A DNA stretch of 64,000 nucleotides, taken from contig JANQQL010000033.1 of the NCBI GenBank assembly GCA_028289345.1, positions 124,001 to 188,000 of the forward strand, written 5' to 3'. A program made the position numbers and the translations under genes. This stretch comes from Planctomycetota bacterium (GTDB lineage: Bacteria; Planctomycetota; B15-G4; SIAN01). Below are positions 52,788-60,813 of this stretch, piece after piece; positions within the stretch are counted from its first letter, which is position 1; the number at the start of each line of letters is the position of its first letter. Below the pieces are notes generated by a model that was given only the letters and a program-made list of their open reading frames with translations, ran no database searches and was not told where the DNA came from.

Positions 52788-54013
52788 ACAAACGGGGTGG
52801 CATCGAGTGGATTCTTTTGGCAGCTCTGGGAAGTGGCTGCAGGAGTCCTCAGCAGCCGCGCTCCTGGCCCCATTGGGAGGCCGAGCGAGATCGCGAGGAC
52901 AACCGTTCCCTAGGTGGGCGAGGCGAATCGCGTTTCGGTGCGAGTGGTGGAGAGGCCTGGGGGGGCGGGTTCGGTTCGGAACCCGGACACCACCTTTGCT
53001 TGCGTGACGGCCTCCCCGTGCCCGATGTCTTGGCGCGAATCTGGTTGCGCTACTCCGTGGCCGGGAAGGAGCCCGTCGCGTTCCGGGTTTCCTGCGAAGA
53101 CACCGTGAAAGTGGAGGGGCAACTGCCCAGTACGGGCCATGGCGACCGATTCGAGTGGATCTCGTTCCCGTGGACAGCGACTCGGGCCGGACCCCTTCAG
53201 ATTCACCCGGAAGGCCGTCTGCGGTTGGATCAGGTTGCCATCCTCCCGGAAGACCGGACGCCCTCCCCGGAATGGTCTCCGCCGGTCGTGCGGTCCGGTG
53301 GATTGGAAGTTCGTGCCACAGACCGAAGCAAGGTTTTCGATGCCCCGTGGGTCCTGAAGATCCTGCGGGAGCAATGCAACGCGCTCGAAGCGTTCTTGGG
53401 GATTCCCTGTCCGCCCCTCGTGACCTTGATGGCGGTGCATCCCGAGGAGTGGCCAGATCCAGGGACCGGGGCTTTCCAGAGCGGCACACTGGTGTACCTG
53501 CGCGCGGACGAACTTCACTTTGCTTGGCGCAACTACCCCCATGAGCTGAGCCACGTCTTTCAAGAACGCTGGGTGGAAGGCGTCCCATTGTTCTTTCGGG
53601 AGGGGGTGGCGTTTCTCAGTGCCATGCACATCGAACGCCTCTTGTTTGGTCGCGAAGAATTGGTGGCGCAGCGAGTGTCCGGATTTCGCGAACTTTTGGC
53701 CGACAAGCCGGCGCCTCGCTTCGGCCAGGGCAGCAAGAACCCCATGTTCGATGCCAAGGCGAACTCGGTCGGTCACCCATTGTCCCGGGAATCGTACGAG
53801 TGGGCCTATGCCATCCTCTGGGAGATGCAAGAGGCCCTCGGTTCGGCTTTCGTGGGGAACATGAGCCGCGCGCTCAGCGACCCGTCCCACCCGGGAGTTC
53901 GGGCATTGCAGGATGCGCAGGACGAGCGCAGCAAGTGTCGTGCACTGGTCCGAATGATGGAAGAGTTGACCGGTCGAGACTGGCAGCCCGCGTTCCGGCG
54001 CTGGGGGCTATGA
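52784..54013 (+). CDS. Lipoprotein with gluzincin-like metalloprotease domain
   Basis: This 409-residue protein has a lipoprotein signal (ILLAALGSGC). A beta-rich N-terminal domain precedes a gluzincin-like region with the zinc site HELSH (in YPHELSHVFQ) and a downstream Glu in FREGVAFLSA, the spacing of HExxH peptidases. The GTG start overlaps the upstream SprT-like gene. The 3' end overlaps the convergent PilZ gene by 6 nt. Substrate unknown. Confidence 0.78.
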   Translation: MNKRGGIEWILLAALGSGCRSPQQPRSWPHWEAERDREDNRSLGGRGESRFGASGGEAWGGGFGSEPGHHLCLRDGLPVPDVLARIWLRYSVAGKEPVAFRVSCEDTVKVEGQLPSTGHGDRFEWISFPWTATRAGPLQIHPEGRLRLDQVAILPEDRTPSPEWSPPVVRSGGLEVRATDRSKVFDAPWVLKILREQCNALEAFLGIPCPPLVTLMAVHPEEWPDPGTGAFQSGTLVYLRADELHFAWRNYPHELSHVFQERWVEGVPLFFREGVAFLSAMHIERLLFGREELVAQRVSGFRELLADKPAPRFGQGSKNPMFDAKANSVGHPLSRESYEWAYAILWEMQEALGSAFVGNMSRALSDPSHPGVRALQDAQDERSKCRALVRMMEELTGRDWQPAFRRWGL

Positions 54014-54343
54014 GTCCCTGTCGAAATTCCGGGGATCGAGCGATTGGTCGAATTTGAGGGCCACTCCCCACGTGCTCGGAGTGACATCATCGATTCGGAC
54101 CAGTCGCGCGGGAACCTGAGTCTTCTGACCGTTGTGCTCGATCGTCACGTGCACTTTCAACTCGTCACTGGTCACGAAGTACAGCCCGCTGTCCGAGATG
54201 TTCCTTCCCGCGCCCTGCAGTGAGCTTCCTTCGAAGTCGATGGAGACCTCCGCCGGGGTGGCTCGACGAGGGTTCCGGCGTCGATCGGCCGCGGTCGGCC
54301 CCGAGGATCGATCCAGAGAGGACAATGGGTCGCGGGAAGTCAC
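54008..54343 (-). CDS. Small PilZ-domain protein
   Basis: This 111-residue protein starts at a GTG with GAGGAG 7 nt upstream. It carries the PilZ c-di-GMP-binding motif RRRNPRR and GRNISDSGLYF, the RxxxR plus (D/N)xSxxG pattern. It follows pilT by 23 nt in the same direction and is the last gene of the twitching cluster, so c-di-GMP may modulate the pilus motors. Confidence 0.8.
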   Translation of the reverse strand: MTSRDPLSSLDRSSGPTAADRRRNPRRATPAEVSIDFEGSSLQGAGRNISDSGLYFVTSDELKVHVTIEHNGQKTQVPARLVRIDDVTPSTWGVALKFDQSLDPRNFDRDS

Positions 54344-54366
54344 AGGCAGCTCCTCTTCCGGTGCTT

Positions 54367-55425
54367 TCAGACAGGGAGATCCGCAAAGCGGTTTTTGTTT
54401 TTGGCGTAGTAACGAGACTCGGCAAGGGAGACCTGGCGGGTTTGGGTGAGCATGTCCAGGGAGTCGTCCAAGGGGTGCATGCCTTCGGCACGACCGGCCT
54501 GAATGACGTTTGCCAGATCCCGAGTGCGGCCCTCTCGAATGAGATTGCTGACCGCCGGGGTGTTGACCAGTACTTCGGTCGCAGGGATGCGTCCGGACTC
54601 GTCGCGGCGCGTGAGCAGCACCTGGTGGACGATGCCCGCCAGGGTCTGGGAAAGCATCGAACGGATGTAGGACTGCTCTCCGGAGGGAAACACATCGACA
54701 ATGCGGTCGATCGATTCTGCGGCGCCGTTGCTGTGGAGTGTGGAGAAGACCAGCACGCCGGTCTCCGCAGCGGTCAATGCCATTCGAATGGTCTCGGGAT
54801 CGCGCATCTCTCCCAACAGAAGGACGTCCGGGTCTTGGCGCAGCGCGGCGACGATGTCGTCTTGGAAGTTGTGGAAGTCCGTGTGAAGGCTGCGCTGATG
54901 AATCACACTGTGATCGCTGATGTGGGTGTACTCCACCGGATCTTCCAGGGTGATGATGTGCTTCTGATACTGACTGTTGATGATGTTGATCAGTGCCGCC
55001 AAGGTGGTCGACTTGCCGCTTCCGGTGGCCCCCGTGAGCAACACCAAGCCGTGGCGAAGGTGAGCGAACGACTCGATCGACTCGGGGAGAGCAAGTTCTT
55101 CCACCGTCGGAATCACCGAAGGGACTCGACGGAACACCGCCGCGATGCCACGCAGTTCTCGAAAGCAGTTGCATCGAAAGCGGTCGCCGTTGTCGGTTCC
55201 ATAGGCGAAGTCCAGATCCTGGAGCTCGTCGAAGGCACGGGTCTGGTCCGGGGTCAGAATCTCGCGCAGGATCTGTTCCAAGTGTGCGTTGCTGAGAATC
55301 GGCCAAGATTCGATCGGCACGAGTGATCCGTGGACGCGATAGAGCGGCTTGCTCCCAACCTTGAGGTGGAGATCGGAAGCCTCTTCTTGCTGCATCCCGC
55401 GGAGAAGTTCTACGATTTCGGGCAT
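54367..55425 (-). CDS. pilT: Twitching motility retraction ATPase PilT
   Basis: This 352-residue secretion ATPase has Walker A GATGSGKSTTLAAL, the Asp box ITLEDPVEY, Walker B DPDVLLLGEMRDPET and the His box TLHSNGAAESIDR. It retracts type IV pili. Size and motifs are standard. AGAGGA precedes the ATG by 8 nt. A second, longer PilT-like gene lies immediately upstream. Confidence 0.93.
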   Translation of the reverse strand: MPEIVELLRGMQQEEASDLHLKVGSKPLYRVHGSLVPIESWPILSNAHLEQILREILTPDQTRAFDELQDLDFAYGTDNGDRFRCNCFRELRGIAAVFRRVPSVIPTVEELALPESIESFAHLRHGLVLLTGATGSGKSTTLAALINIINSQYQKHIITLEDPVEYTHISDHSVIHQRSLHTDFHNFQDDIVAALRQDPDVLLLGEMRDPETIRMALTAAETGVLVFSTLHSNGAAESIDRIVDVFPSGEQSYIRSMLSQTLAGIVHQVLLTRRDESGRIPATEVLVNTPAVSNLIREGRTRDLANVIQAGRAEGMHPLDDSLDMLTQTRQVSLAESRYYAKNKNRFADLPV

Positions 55426-55436
55426 TCGAGTTTCCT

Positions 55437-56810
55437 CTACTGCTGGCTCAGGAACTTCTCGCGCTCGGTGGCGCGGGAGAAGGCTTCTTCCAGGGAGATC
55501 TTCTTGGATTGAACGAGTTGCAGCAGCGAATCGTCCATCAGGCGCATCCCCTCCTCGCGACCGAGCTGCATCAGCGTTTTGATCTGCCAGATCCGATCGT
55601 CGCGGATCAAATTGGCGATCGCTGGGTTCACCACCATGAACTCGGTGGCAAGGCTGCGTCCTTGCTGATCAATGTTCGGCACCAGCTGTTGGGCGATGAC
55701 CCCGCGCAGAACCGTCGCGAGCAGTGTGCGGACGTGTTCGCGATGTCCCTCGGGGAAGAGATCGAGAATGCGCAGGATCGACTGGGGAGCGCTCTTGGTG
55801 TGGAGGGTCCCGAGGACGAGGTGACCGGTTTCCGCGGCGGTGAGAGCCGTTGCCACGGTGTCTGGGTCGCGCATTTCTCCGACCACAATGACGTCCGGGT
55901 CTTCGCGCAGTGCCGATCGCAGTCCCGCCGCAAAGGTCGGAGCGTGAGTGGGAATCTCTCGTTGGGACACGACCGACTTCTTGTTGCGGTGGACGACTTC
56001 GATCGGCTCTTCCAGGGTGATGATGTGGCGCTGGTCCCGTTCGTTGATCCGATCCAGGAGCATGGACAGGGTGGTGGATTTTCCGGATCCGGTGGGTCCC
56101 GTCACGAGGACCAAGCCGTTCTTGTTGTTGATGACCGACAGCACCGAACGCGGAAGTCCCAGCTCTTCGAAGGCCTGGGCTTCATCGGCGATGGCACGGA
56201 ACACTCCCGCCATTCCCAGGGTATGAACGAACACGTTCAGGCGGAATCGCCCATAGTCCTTGTGATTGATCGCCACATCGACGTGCTTGTTCTGACGGAG
56301 TTCCTGGCGCTGTTCCGGGGTCAGGAAGGTAAACAACACGTCCTCTGCCTCGGTCGCGGAAAGCGCTTTTCGCGGCAAACGGAACAGGGTTCCGTGAAGC
56401 CGCACGGCCGGCTCGAGACCGGCGCCTAGATGAAGATCCGAGGCTCCGAGGTCGCGAGTAATCTTCAGGTATTCGTCAGGAGAGATGTTCTCGAGGTATT
56501 GCTCGACCTCGGAAGCTCCCGACTCGGGGCTCACCACGGGGTCGATGGCCAGCTTGCGCTTTTGCACGTTCAGGATGCTGGCGACCGTTTTCTCGTCCAG
56601 GATCTTCTGTTCGATCAGGATTTCGCCGAGCGGGCGTGGAGGCTTGAGTTTCGCCTGCACTTGCAACGCGCGATCCAGCTGGTCGGGGGTGATGAGGTGG
56701 AAGTTCAACAGGATCTGACCGAGCAGACTCTCTCGCATACTCTGGGTGCCAACGGGAAGCAGGGTGTGAGAGTGGGTCAGAAGATTGGTGGCGATCAGGC
56801 TGGAGTTCAT
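55437..56810 (-). CDS. PilT-like ATPase with N-terminal GspE-type domain
   Basis: This 457-residue paralogue of the neighbouring PilT has the same core (GPTGSGKSTTLSMLLD, ITLEEPIEVVH, DPDVIVVGEMRDPDT, GTLHTKSAPQS) and, before it, about 100 residues resembling the N-terminal MshEN/GspE domain (LGQILLNFHLITPDQLDRAL, LGEILIEQKILDEKTVASIL). That domain binds c-di-GMP in some extension ATPases. The role may be a regulated retraction motor (PilU-like) or an assembly ATPase. No strong ribosome site supports the first ATG; Met25 is possible. Confidence 0.9.
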   Translation of the reverse strand: MNSSLIATNLLTHSHTLLPVGTQSMRESLLGQILLNFHLITPDQLDRALQVQAKLKPPRPLGEILIEQKILDEKTVASILNVQKRKLAIDPVVSPESGASEVEQYLENISPDEYLKITRDLGASDLHLGAGLEPAVRLHGTLFRLPRKALSATEAEDVLFTFLTPEQRQELRQNKHVDVAINHKDYGRFRLNVFVHTLGMAGVFRAIADEAQAFEELGLPRSVLSVINNKNGLVLVTGPTGSGKSTTLSMLLDRINERDQRHIITLEEPIEVVHRNKKSVVSQREIPTHAPTFAAGLRSALREDPDVIVVGEMRDPDTVATALTAAETGHLVLGTLHTKSAPQSILRILDLFPEGHREHVRTLLATVLRGVIAQQLVPNIDQQGRSLATEFMVVNPAIANLIRDDRIWQIKTLMQLGREEGMRLMDDSLLQLVQSKKISLEEAFSRATEREKFLSQQ

Positions 56811-56861
56811 GAAGGGACTCGAATGCTCGGTGAATGGTCCGGAAGGACCAGGGGGGGTGAT

Positions 56862-57533
56862 TCAACAATCCGGGGAAGGGGGCACGGCGGTTTGCTGGAT
56901 GTAGTGGGTGATGATGTTCTGCTGCTCCGTGTATTCGACGGTGTTGTCTGGATCGAAGGCGAGGCCGACGATCAATCGTCCGTCCGCCTCTTGGCAATGG
57001 CGAATCACCGCACCGAGGAGCAAATCGTAGGGGTAGGTGGGGAGACGGAACTGCACGGTGACCGATTGATTCAGGTGGACCGCGGTCTCGAAGGCGGGGT
57101 CCAACCACACTCCCAATCCGTCCGAGGAGATGTCTTTCAACGCCCCGGGGATTTTGTTGCGCCCCGGAACCGTGACCAGAAGCACGCTCAGATCCGTCTG
57201 TGGTCCGGGAACCCGGGGGTTGCGTCGATTGGAGAAGACCGGAAGGAGGTCCGGGGGAAGCTGTTCGCGAACGCTCATCCAGTCCAAGAACTCGAAGTCG
57301 ATCACCGGAGCCGGTGCCACCTCGGAGCGCGAACGAACGACGCTGTGAATGCAAAGCGGTTGGGAGCTTTCCGCGTGCACGAAGTCGAGTCTCACCAGTT
57401 CCCCACAAGAAAAGGTCGGCGTCTCCTCACCCTCGAACCGAAGCGAAGCGGATTCCGCATCGATTGTGGCGATCCGTCCCGAGACCGGAGTTTCCCCCAG
57501 TCGCGCGGCGGTGACGTGAAGTGTCTGACTCAT
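56862..57533 (-). CDS. Two-domain PilZ protein (YcgR-like)
   Basis: This 223-residue protein has an N-terminal beta-domain (residues 1-100) of the PilZN/YcgR type and a C-terminal PilZ domain with RRNPRV and KDISSDGLGVWLDP. It probably binds c-di-GMP. GGAG precedes the ATG at 57533; the frame continues upstream to 57797 but lacks family sequence. It heads the PilZ-PilT-PilT-PilZ cluster. Two alternative hairpins lie in its leader. Confidence 0.82.
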   Translation of the reverse strand: MSQTLHVTAARLGETPVSGRIATIDAESASLRFEGEETPTFSCGELVRLDFVHAESSQPLCIHSVVRSRSEVAPAPVIDFEFLDWMSVREQLPPDLLPVFSNRRNPRVPGPQTDLSVLLVTVPGRNKIPGALKDISSDGLGVWLDPAFETAVHLNQSVTVQFRLPTYPYDLLLGAVIRHCQEADGRLIVGLAFDPDNTVEYTEQQNIITHYIQQTAVPPSPDC

Positions 57534-57613
57534 GGGCGCTCCGTCCGTCTCCCTTGGACTTCCTCGGGAAGTCATCGGCCAACCCCGGGGGACGGCTTGA
57601 TTCGCGGGCTCTC

Positions 57614-57666
57614 CCGGGAACCGCGTGAGAGGGGATGGGTTCCCGGAATCGAACGACGATTCCGGG
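57614..57666 (-). promoter_or_regulatory. Two mutually exclusive hairpins upstream of PilZ
   Basis: CCGGGAACC (57614-57622) pairs with GGTTCCCGG (57638-57646). CCCGGAATCG (57642-57651) pairs with CGATTCCGGG (57657-57666) around AACGA. Both are perfect and share bases 57642-57646, so only one can form. This region (57534-57858) lies between the nuoN stop and the PilZ start, both minus strand, and contains no gene. Either a terminator for the nuo operon or a leader switch for the PilZ gene is possible; no T-run is present. Confidence 0.45.
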
Positions 57667-57858
57667 CAGTGTGGGCGGCTCAGGCAAAGAGGACACGAGG
57701 ACGGGAGCCCCGTGATCTCGGGACGGAGGAGCCTCAACCCAAGGGGACGGCGCTGGTCCTTCATCGGAACCGAAGAGAAAGAAATTCCCTTTGGCATGGC
57801 TCACCGGCGAATCCGGCGGCCTCGGTGTCGCGCGGCGAGCGGACCGGTGGAAGGCTTG

Positions 57859-59277
57859 CTAGTGCAAGAACTCGAGAAGGGGCGCAGGGTACAACCCCAA
57901 AACCAAGATTGCCGCGCCACACGCCAGGGTGACGGCCGACAAGGCTCGGGACTGGATGGTCGGGGACCGCGACCCGCTGGGGGCCTTCATGTACAGGGTG
58001 ACGACCACCCGCAGGTAATAGTAGAGAGAAAGCAGCGAGGTCAGAATCAACAGGACGGACAGCGCAACCATGTCGGCTTTCCAAGCCATCAACAAGAGAT
58101 AGAACTTGCCGAAGAAACCTGCGGTGAACGGAATTCCCGCCATCGACAGGAAGCACAGGGCCAAGCCGAATGCCAGGTAGGGATGAGTTCGGCTCAAGCC
58201 GCGCAACGATGAGAGATCTTGCCCCTCTCGATTCTCTCGCAGGAAGAACACCATGATGGTGAAGGCACAAACGGTCATGATGGCATAGGTGAACAGGTAG
58301 AAGATCACCGCGGAGACCGCGTCGGATTCGGGTGATACGATCGTGGCGATCACCCCAATCAGCAAGTAACCCGCATGGGCGACCGACGAGTAGGCGAGAA
58401 GACGCTTCCAGTTGGTTTGGAGGAGCGCGCCGAGGTTTCCCATGATCATGGTGAGGCCGGCGATGACGCTGAGGCCTTTCAGCAATGCGGGAGTGGCAGG
58501 CAACACCTCCATGGCCAGGCGAAGAAGGCCGCCGAAAGCGGCGGTCTTGACCGCCGCGGCCATGAATCCGGTGACCGGGGTGGGGGCCGCTTGGTAAACG
58601 TCCGGGGCCCAATGGTGAAACGGGGCGGCAGCAATCTTGAAGCCGAGTCCGATCAACATCATGGCCGTGCCGATGGTGAACAACGTCGAGGAGGTCCCCG
58701 CGGCGCGAGCCACCTGGGCGTACAGGGTGCTTCCCGAGGCCCCATACACGAGGGCGATGCCGTAGATCAGGAAAGACGAGGCGAAGGCCCCGATCAGGAA
58801 GTACTTGAAGCCTCCTTCGACCGCCGTGTCCTGCAGGCGTCGGTAGGCAGTCAGGACGTACAAGGGGATCGACAGGAGTTCAATTCCGAGGAACAGAACC
58901 ATCAAGTCGCGGGCAGCCACCACGAGCATCATCCCCGTGACCGCCGCCAGGATGAGCGCATAGGCCTCGGTCGCGGCGAGTTTCCACCCCTTGAAATAGG
59001 ACTCACAAGAAACGGTGATCAGGAGAGCAATGCCCGCGATCAAGACCTGAAAGCACATGGTGAAACGATCGAGAGCGAGCATTCCTGCAAAGACCGTTGT
59101 GTCTCCGTTGGCGACCGGACCGAATGCCAGAAGCAAGGCACCCAAGAGAGACAACTGGGTGAGGGACAGCGCGGTGGAAGAGTCTTTCTGGGGAAGGACC
59201 GTCTCCATCAACAGCACGAGCAGAAAACCGGCCGCGGGCATCCAGATGGGAGCAACTTGGGCCAGGTCGGCGATCAT
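57859..59277 (-). CDS. nuoN: NADH-quinone oxidoreductase subunit N
   Basis: This 472-residue antiporter-like proton-channel subunit of complex I has about 14 membrane helices, with MIGLGFKIAAAPFHHWAPDVYQ and the broken-helix region KRLLAYSSVAHAGYLL. The ATG at 59277 overlaps the nuoM stop (ATGA). Last gene of the nuo run. Confidence 0.95.
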   Translation of the reverse strand: MIADLAQVAPIWMPAAGFLLVLLMETVLPQKDSSTALSLTQLSLLGALLLAFGPVANGDTTVFAGMLALDRFTMCFQVLIAGIALLITVSCESYFKGWKLAATEAYALILAAVTGMMLVVAARDLMVLFLGIELLSIPLYVLTAYRRLQDTAVEGGFKYFLIGAFASSFLIYGIALVYGASGSTLYAQVARAAGTSSTLFTIGTAMMLIGLGFKIAAAPFHHWAPDVYQAAPTPVTGFMAAAVKTAAFGGLLRLAMEVLPATPALLKGLSVIAGLTMIMGNLGALLQTNWKRLLAYSSVAHAGYLLIGVIATIVSPESDAVSAVIFYLFTYAIMTVCAFTIMVFFLRENREGQDLSSLRGLSRTHPYLAFGLALCFLSMAGIPFTAGFFGKFYLLLMAWKADMVALSVLLILTSLLSLYYYLRVVVTLYMKAPSGSRSPTIQSRALSAVTLACGAAILVLGLYPAPLLEFLH

Positions 59278-60803
59278 GGTTGGCTCCCGTCTCGGAGGGT
59301 CGCGGTTCTCGGAACGGGAGAGGCTTCCTCTCGATGCCGAGAAAGCTCGAGTTGAGGGGCCTCCAGCATTTGATTCACGCACGGCTCGATGCGTCGGAGG
59401 AGGGGTCCTGGGAACAGTCCGATCCAAAACATCAGGATCACCAGGGGACAGAGCATGGAGACTTCCCGGATGGTCAAGTCGGAGTACGCGGCGGAGCGGT
59501 GGTTCCGAACCGGTCCGAACAAGACGGCCTTGAGCAGTCCGAGCATGTAGATCGCGCCGAGCAAAACCCCCAGGCTGGCCAACGCGGCGGCGACCGGGTG
59601 GTCACGGAAGGTGCCGAGCAAGATGAGGAACTCTCCGACGAATCCGTTCAGGCCCGGCAATCCGATCGAGGACAGGGTGGCGAGAACCAGGAACACGGAG
59701 AACACCGGCATGGTCTGAGCCAGTCCTCCGAAATCGTCCAATCCTCGGCGGTGAGCGCGTTCGTAGAGCATCCCGACCAGCAGAAACAGGGCGCCGGTGG
59801 CGATGCCGTGATTGACCATTTGCAAGACTGCCCCGGACGTGGCGGTCCCCGTCAGCGCAAACAAGCCAAGGACCACAAATCCCATGTGGCTGATCGAGGA
59901 GTAGGCAATCAGTTTTTTCATGTCCCGCTGAGCCCACGCCAGCAGGGCTCCGTACAGAATGCCGATCACGGACAAGGCGAGGAACCAAGGCACCGCATCC
60001 ACTGCCGCCGCTGGAAACAGCGGTAAGGCAAAGCGCAGCAATCCGTAGGTCCCCATCTTCAAGGTGACCCCGGCGAGGATCACGGATCCGCCGGTGGGCG
60101 CTTCCACATGAGCATCCGGCAGCCAAGTATGGAAGGGAACCAGCGGAACCTTCACCGCGAAGGCTGCCGCGAATGCCCAGAACAAATAGAACTGTTCGGT
60201 GGCGGAGAGGGAGACCCGAAGGAGGTCCGGATAAGCCGCGCTTCCCGTCTTGTGAATGAGGTAGAGGATGCCCAAGAGCATGAGCAAGCTGCCGGCCATG
60301 GTGAAGATGACGAACTTGAAGGCCGCGTAGACCCGACGGGCTCCTCCGTAAATCCCGACCAAAAAATACAAGGGGATCAGGCTCATCTCGAAGAACACGT
60401 AGAAGAGCACCAGGTCCAAGGCGCAGAACACGCCAATCACACCGGCCTCCATCAGAAGGAGCAGCACGCAGTGTTGACGAATCCGGTCGTGGACGTGGCC
60501 GTAGGAGGCAAGCAAAACCAGGGGGGCCAGAAGAGTGGTCAGCAGGATGAGGAGGGCCGCGATGCCATCGGCGCCCAACAAGTAGGAGATGCCGAAACGC
60601 GGAACCCAAGGGAAGGGGCCTTCGTTCCAAGAGCTTCCCGCGGGAATGGCAAGAAGGGCCAGGGACAGCAGGAAAGTCACCAGCATCAGCGCAAAGGTCA
60701 GGATTCTCGCGGGCTCCGGTCGTAGACCGGGAAGCAGTGCCAGAAGGATCCCTCCCACCAGCGGCAGGGCGATCAACGCGGTGAGCATTCCGAGTTCATT
60801 CAT
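59274..60803 (-). CDS. nuoM: NADH-quinone oxidoreductase subunit M
   Basis: This 509-residue antiporter-like subunit has FYVFFEMSLIPLYFLVG, AVKVPLVPFHTWLPDAHVEA and MKKLIAYSSISHMGFV. The ATG at 60803 begins the family's N-terminus; the frame upstream overlaps nuoL and is not part of it. It couples quinone reduction to proton pumping in the inner membrane. Confidence 0.95.
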   Translation of the reverse strand: MNELGMLTALIALPLVGGILLALLPGLRPEPARILTFALMLVTFLLSLALLAIPAGSSWNEGPFPWVPRFGISYLLGADGIAALLILLTTLLAPLVLLASYGHVHDRIRQHCVLLLLMEAGVIGVFCALDLVLFYVFFEMSLIPLYFLVGIYGGARRVYAAFKFVIFTMAGSLLMLLGILYLIHKTGSAAYPDLLRVSLSATEQFYLFWAFAAAFAVKVPLVPFHTWLPDAHVEAPTGGSVILAGVTLKMGTYGLLRFALPLFPAAAVDAVPWFLALSVIGILYGALLAWAQRDMKKLIAYSSISHMGFVVLGLFALTGTATSGAVLQMVNHGIATGALFLLVGMLYERAHRRGLDDFGGLAQTMPVFSVFLVLATLSSIGLPGLNGFVGEFLILLGTFRDHPVAAALASLGVLLGAIYMLGLLKAVLFGPVRNHRSAAYSDLTIREVSMLCPLVILMFWIGLFPGPLLRRIEPCVNQMLEAPQLELSRHREEASPVPRTATLRDGSQP

Positions 60804-60813
60804 GTCCGACCCG

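Noticed and set aside
54344..55306. Extension of the small PilZ frame upstream through pilT
   Set aside because: It is the wrong frame of pilT; the GTG at 54343 has a strong ribosome site and starts just before the PilZ motif.
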